A stretch of 11,422 nt of DNA from assembly GCA_025201705.1 (NCBI GenBank), contig MU617269.1:3010-14431 (forward strand), given 5' to 3'. Positions 8,201 through 11,422 of this stretch are shown here, piece after piece. This DNA is from Dissophora ornata (taxonomy: Eukaryota > Mortierellomycota > Mortierellomycetes > Mortierellales > Mortierellaceae). How positions within the stretch are numbered: the stretch's first letter is position 1; every line of letters begins with the position of its first letter. Under the pieces are notes generated by a model. The model did not search any database, had not been told where the DNA came from, and saw only the letters and a program-made list of their open reading frames with translations. Made by a program: the position numbers and the translations under genes.

Positions 8201-8735
8201 TGTAGATGAGGATATCGATATGAATGCACTCGAGAAACAGGCTGGCACTGTCGAGGATGAACTCTTCAAGGATCTAGAGGTGACCTACAAAGCTCCTGCT
8301 TATGTCGGTAGTGGCGGTCCCGCTGGATTTTCGGCATCAACGACTTCGACCTCTTCATCGACATCGTCTTCAATGACACTGTTGAATTCCGTGGCGACAA
8401 CTACGACAACTACGACAACCATGAAGACTGTACTAGTAGCAAGCAAGCCATTGGCGTCTTCGGGATCCTTGTCACTAAAGTCTGCAGGATCACAGAGTCG
8501 TGAATCGAGCCCCGCAACGACTCCTAAGCGCGTGACTTCTCCGCTTTTGAGGACTGCAAGCAGCGGTAGCCTGAATAACGGTATCGGTAATAGCAACAGC
8601 AACGGTACTGGACACGGCAAGATATTTGCGCCAGTTGCACCATCATTAACAACAAATAACGCGGCGCCTTCGTTGGCATTACAAGTGGATGAGGCAGCAT
8701 TAGAGGAGGACGGATGGGGCAATGACTGGGAGTAA
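4611..8735 (+). CDS. SCY1-like (SCYL1/SCYL3-type) pseudokinase, 7 exons, 1136 aa
   Basis: Exons: 4611-4835, 4963-5124, 5343-5546, 5642-5904, 6008-6326, 6411-7752, 7840-8735 (TAA). Each junction was set by GT..AG ends and restored SCYL similarity. The start MGAAESK fits N-myristoylation (Gly2, Ser6), as in human SCYL3. The degenerate kinase domain (about 38-265) has KTIRHPSVLRFIDC (78-91), GVHLVTEHVVPL (97-108), HNN (143-145) replacing HRD, GGM (161-163) replacing DFG, VDIW (208-211) and DPRKRP (242-247), so catalysis is unlikely. HEAT-like helices span about 290-562, including KLHMLTPSIMERIVLPQLL. The tail is Ser/Thr-rich and disordered, with a basic Glu/Lys/Arg/Gln coiled coil (855-903) and acidic Trp motifs (W818, W829, W958, W1131, W1135). 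Relatives (SCYL1, yeast Cex1) act in COPI/Golgi traffic and tRNA export. Family certain; the exact orthologue is inferred. Confidence 0.93.
5196..5232 (+). repeat. (AG)18 microsatellite in intron 2 of the SCY1-like gene
   Basis: Uninterrupted AG dinucleotides from 5196 to 5231 plus one A, inside the 218-base intron 5125-5342, the gene's longest. Its purine-only strand runs in the sense direction. Length polymorphism is expected. It lies over 60 bases from the donor and over 100 from the acceptor, so it should not disrupt the splice signals. Confidence 0.95.
8397..8420 (+). repeat. Short 9-base tandem repeat encoding polythreonine
   Basis: The unit ACAACTACG is repeated about 2.7 times, encoding eight threonines in a row (about residues 1025-1032) in the disordered tail of the SCY1-like protein, next to a Ser/Thr-rich segment. 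The unit is a multiple of three, so length changes would stay in frame. Confidence 0.7.
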
Positions 8736-8966
8736 TCTTGGTCTAGTAGCCCTTAGTTTTGATCCATAATACCCTATTGCGCTTTCCATAAACCTCTGTT
8801 TTCTGGTCCGCATATCGTAATAATTTTCTTTGCTCAAAAATAATACGAAGCCGCGTGCTCAACCTCGTTTGCCCCGATGAAGCTTCTCTTGGTCATCATT
8901 TATAAAATCACAAGATATGGTCTAACTCTATGCTGAAGTGGTTGCTGGCGATAATTAAGACGGTGA
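8736..8966. other. 3' region between two convergent genes
   Basis: Only 231 bases separate the stop codons of the SCY1-like gene (plus) and the TPR gene (minus). It has A/T-rich strings that could serve polyadenylation, such as AAAAATAATA near 8836-8845 for the plus gene. No frame or RNA gene is seen. With so little room, the two transcripts' 3' ends probably overlap or abut. Confidence 0.5.
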
Positions 8967-10801
8967 TCATGAAGAAGACGATAATGATGATGGCGGTGAG
9001 GAGGATAAAGGTTCTGTGGATTCTGAAGCAGAGGCAATCTTCTCGGTCAGACGGACGATGTTTTTGTTGTAATCATCCAGGCCGACATAGTCATTTGCCT
9101 GGGTGGCGTAAATAACCGCTTCCTTAAACTGCGCCAACGCGACATCTGTCTTTCCATCCATCTAAGATTGCCATAAACGAGCGAACAAAGACAGGGGAAA
9201 AAAAATATGGTTGTTAGTGATGTTATTTGATTGTTCTTTCAACATATTACTCAAGGAGACACATTCGTTTGTTTGTTTGTTTGTTTGTTTTGTTTTTTTA
9301 CCTCGTAGATCAGTCCAAGATTACTGAGACCGAGGGCGGCGCACTCGTCACAATCCCGGTTCTGACCACTCTTTTCCTTGGCCATCGCGACAGCCTTTTG
9401 CATCCACCCAAGTGCTTCTTCCTCCTTCTTATGTTGTTCCACAGATTTGAACAATGTTGTGCTTGACGCTGATGCACTCTTGGAAGAGCTTGAAGAGCCA
9501 GAGGACCAGAACTTCCATGACGATGATGACTTCTTTTGCTCTGCAGCCTCGCTCTTAGTCTCCGAATTTGCTCCGGTGCTCAAAGGTGATGACGATGATG
9601 GCGAAGCAGTAGCAGCGCCATACAGAGTCTCTCCGATGCTGTGTGTGAGGATGGCTTCACGGCAGAACCACATATCCTTCTCGCTGTTTACTGTTGTGGC
9701 ACTGACACTTGTCTCTTCGCCCTGTCGGGTCTCCAAGCCAGCACGATGTCCCTGCACCAACTGCAATGCCTTGACAAACACCGACAAAGCGTAGTCGAAT
9801 TTCGCCTGACGAACGTACAGTGCGCCCAAGGTTGAAAGTAACCCAATCTCTTCAATTGAAGGGGTCGACGTAGATGCAGCATCCAAAGATGTATCGGAAT
9901 TGGAAATAGCGATGGTGTTCAATGTCCAGCCCAAGGCCTCCTCTGCGAGTCCATATTCACCCAGGCGCATCCAACAATCTGCAGCATTTTTAGCAAATGG
10001 TACACCATCCTGTTGGGTGATCAGGGTGCGATCTGCCGAGGCGCCACCAAACAATGATCCAAAAATTCCAGCAGAGGTTTCTCCTCTAACGTGTGGAACA
10101 TCCTTCTCTGCCAACTTCCAAAGCCTAGTCCAAATCGTAGCAGCCTGTTGATCCTCACCGATCCTTCCATAAAACCTTGCCATCCGATTCAAGATCTCAG
10201 TCAATGCTTTATCCTTCTCCATCTCCAAGAACCGTTGACCGTTGTTCACTTGCTGTCCATTCTGAGGTTCGTTTTGATACTTTTTCTTATAGAACGCCTC
10301 CAAGTCTTGCTTTGCCAGCTCTACAGCCTTTCGATAGTATAATTCAGCCAACTCCGGATCCGGCGAGAATTCTTCTCGAACCCAAGCGCCATGAAGACAG
10401 CTTTGGACTTGTTTCGAAATACCCGGTGGGGAGGGACATTTGTATTGTTCGATATAGGCGTGAGTTCCGGACCAGATAAAGTAAGTGAGAGCGATGGAGG
10501 AGGTGGAGAAGATGAGGATGTTCCTAACGGTGCGGGTTGTGGAGACGACGGCGCGTGCAAAGGGGGAGAGGCCTTGGTCGAGAGAGAGTGGTGTAGTGGA
10601 GTAGGCGTGGCGGCGCGTGGCAAAGGAAAGGGAGAAGGGTCGTGCGGCGCGGGTGTTGAAGGCGGAGGAGGGGGAGGGCGAGGCTGTGAGGGAGAAAGCG
10701 CGGGCTGGCCCGTAGAGTTGTCGCTGAGGAGCGGGGGCCAGACGAGATCCTGTCCTTGACAGGGCGGAAGCTGTATGTCTGAATGCACGGCTGCTGGACA
10801 T
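8967..10801 (-). CDS. Mitochondrial membrane-anchored TPR protein, Mgr3-like, 2 exons, 564 aa
   Basis: Exon 1 is 10801-9302 (500 codons) and exon 2 is 9161-8967 (64 codons, TGA). The 140-base intron 9301-9162 starts GTAAAA, has a CACTAAC branch site and ends CTTAG; splicing joins GLSNLGLIYE to MDGKTDVALAQFKEAV, completing a TPR. The first 74 residues have many Arg and Ser and no Asp or Glu, a typical mitochondrial presequence, ending near RRHAYST (63-69). A membrane span follows (about 94-113, NILIFSTSSIALTYFIW). TPR-like helix pairs lie near 148-165, 200-232, 270-297, 322-349 and 492-525, and low-complexity Ser segments near 400-450 and at the C-terminus. Layout and the conserved CDECAALGLSNLG block fit fungal Mgr3-like proteins, which in yeast deliver substrates to the i-AAA protease Yme1. 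TPR and mitochondrial calls are firm; Mgr3 orthology is inferred. Confidence 0.9.
9267..9290 (+). repeat. (GTTT)6 microsatellite beside the TPR gene's splice donor
   Basis: Six GTTT units, then a T-rich run to 9299. On the transcribed minus strand this is GT followed by an A-run and (AAAC)n immediately after the 5' splice site at 9301. The retained-intron reading would add about 16 residues (VKKQNKQTNKQTNVSP) before a stop. Confidence 0.95.
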
Positions 10802-10850
10802 GGTTGTCGAAATGAGTTTACTTTGTGTCTTTGGAAGGATCGGGGAGACA

Positions 10851-10858
10851 TTTATTTA
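10851..10858 (-). promoter_or_regulatory. TATA-like element of the TPR gene
   Basis: On the minus strand this reads TAAATAAA, 50-57 bases upstream of the ATG at 10801. Further upstream lie CCAAT boxes, one on the minus strand at 10958-10954 and one on the plus strand at 10993-10997. Together they outline a compact promoter for the TPR gene. Confidence 0.35.
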
Positions 10859-11276
10859 GTTCGCTCCGGATAGAAGGAAAAGCCACTCGAAAATCCTCTG
10901 GCACGGCCCTAGACGCGTCCTGTCCCTTGGGCACCTCCATCCTGCGTCGCGTCATTGGCATCGCTCTCATTCGAGCGAGACCCTGATCCCGTCCAATGAG
11001 GGCGGACAGGTCTCTTGTGAGGACAGCCCATGCTACTAGTCCCTCGCACAGACACATCTTTATCCCTAGGCACCTGCCCAATATGCCCTCACCTTGGGTC
11101 CTAGGAGGGTAAACTAAAGACGTATAAGCTACTTGCTGTTCAATCGGCACCACGCCGGCATAGATAGACTAGAACGCAGACATGCGCAAATCCCTAACTG
11201 GCCTTGCAACGACGCAACTGCATGATTTAAAGGGTCGAAGGGCTAGATTATTACGACTAAGCCGAGAAGTCTGGAT
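10859..11276. other. Upstream region of the TPR gene, no gene seen
   Basis: Besides the CCAAT boxes (10954-10958, 10993-10997) this segment has a short dyad CGCTC/GAGCG near 10965-10980. The minus-strand frame at 11153-10818 overlaps the TPR promoter, has no recognisable domain and is likely chance. Confidence 0.4.
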
Positions 11277-11294
11277 CCCTTTTCCACAAAAGGG
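11277..11294. repeat. Perfect 7-bp hairpin
   Basis: CCCTTTT (11277-11283) and AAAAGGG (11288-11294) pair exactly around a CCAC loop, just before the direct repeats at the window end. Confidence 0.5.
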
Positions 11295-11315
11295 AAAAAC
11301 GCATTTCCGACAAAA

Positions 11316-11421
11316 CAAGTCAATAATCTCTCTCCAAAAGTGGAGCATCAATCCCAGGTGCTGGGAACGGCTTTACGACGATCAAGTCAATCTCTCTCCA
11401 AAAGTGGAGCATCAATCCCAG
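11316..11421. repeat. Direct repeat at right edge (two copies, array may continue)
   Basis: A 33-base block at 11325-11357 recurs without change at 11389-11421, a 64-base offset. Both copies are preceded by CAAGTC, with a 3-base length difference between that and the block. Each copy contains a small hairpin CTCCA-AAAG-TGGAG (11332-11345 and 11396-11409). The first copy's end also pairs with the spacer as TCCCAG-GTG-CTGGGA (11352-11366). The window stops one base after copy two, so copy number and element type cannot be judged. Possibilities are a minisatellite, the edge of a transposable element, or a repeat-containing gene. Confidence 0.85.
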
Positions 11422-11422
11422 A

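Noticed and set aside
10321..10851. 176-codon minus-strand frame with a Pro/Ser-rich protein
   Set aside because: Overlaps the first exon of the TPR gene in another frame. Its Pro/Ser richness is a by-product of the C-rich presequence codons.
10818..11153. 111-codon minus-strand frame upstream of the TPR gene
   Set aside because: No recognisable domain or splice link to the TPR start; it covers the TATA-like and CCAAT elements and is best seen as chance.

Overview
This is eukaryotic, almost certainly fungal DNA. Two genes have short introns (84-218 bases) with GT..AG ends, intergenic gaps are compact, and leaders upstream of start codons are pyrimidine-rich. Protein style (Ser/Thr-rich linkers, a serine-rich mitochondrial presequence) and roughly balanced base composition suggest an early-diverging filamentous fungus, perhaps Mortierella-like. 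The taxonomic guess is an impression, not a measurement. I see no bacterial operon structure, tRNA, rRNA, transposase or CRISPR array.

Layout, left to right. (1) The left edge holds the 5' end of a minus-strand gene encoding a secreted protein with a clear signal peptide; it runs off the window. (2) About 1.8 kb without a convincing gene follows, with several inverted repeats and, near its right end, a cluster of TTGGCA hexamers ahead of a TATA box. (3) Two very small genes, 67 codons (+) and 64 codons (-), face each other tail to tail. Their proteins align end to end on short conserved blocks and look like diverged paralogues. (4) A 1.37 kb divergent promoter region follows. (5) A seven-exon plus-strand gene (4611-8735) encodes a 1136-residue SCY1-like pseudokinase of the SCYL1/SCYL3 type, with an N-myristoylation signal, a degenerate kinase fold, HEAT-like helices and a long disordered tail with a basic coiled coil and acidic tryptophan motifs. 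(6) A two-exon minus-strand gene (10801-8967), tail to tail with it, encodes a 564-residue membrane-anchored mitochondrial TPR protein resembling Mgr3. (7) The right edge has that gene's promoter and then a hairpin-rich stretch with a 33-base sequence repeated exactly at a 64-base spacing, cut by the window end.

The two large genes are conserved housekeeping functions: Golgi/COPI-linked trafficking or tRNA-export scaffolding for the SCY1-like protein, and inner-membrane protein quality control for the TPR protein. Nothing in the sequence ties them into one pathway. The most novel-looking material is the small-protein pair with the hexamer cluster upstream of one member, and the structured repeats at 718-793 and at the right edge.
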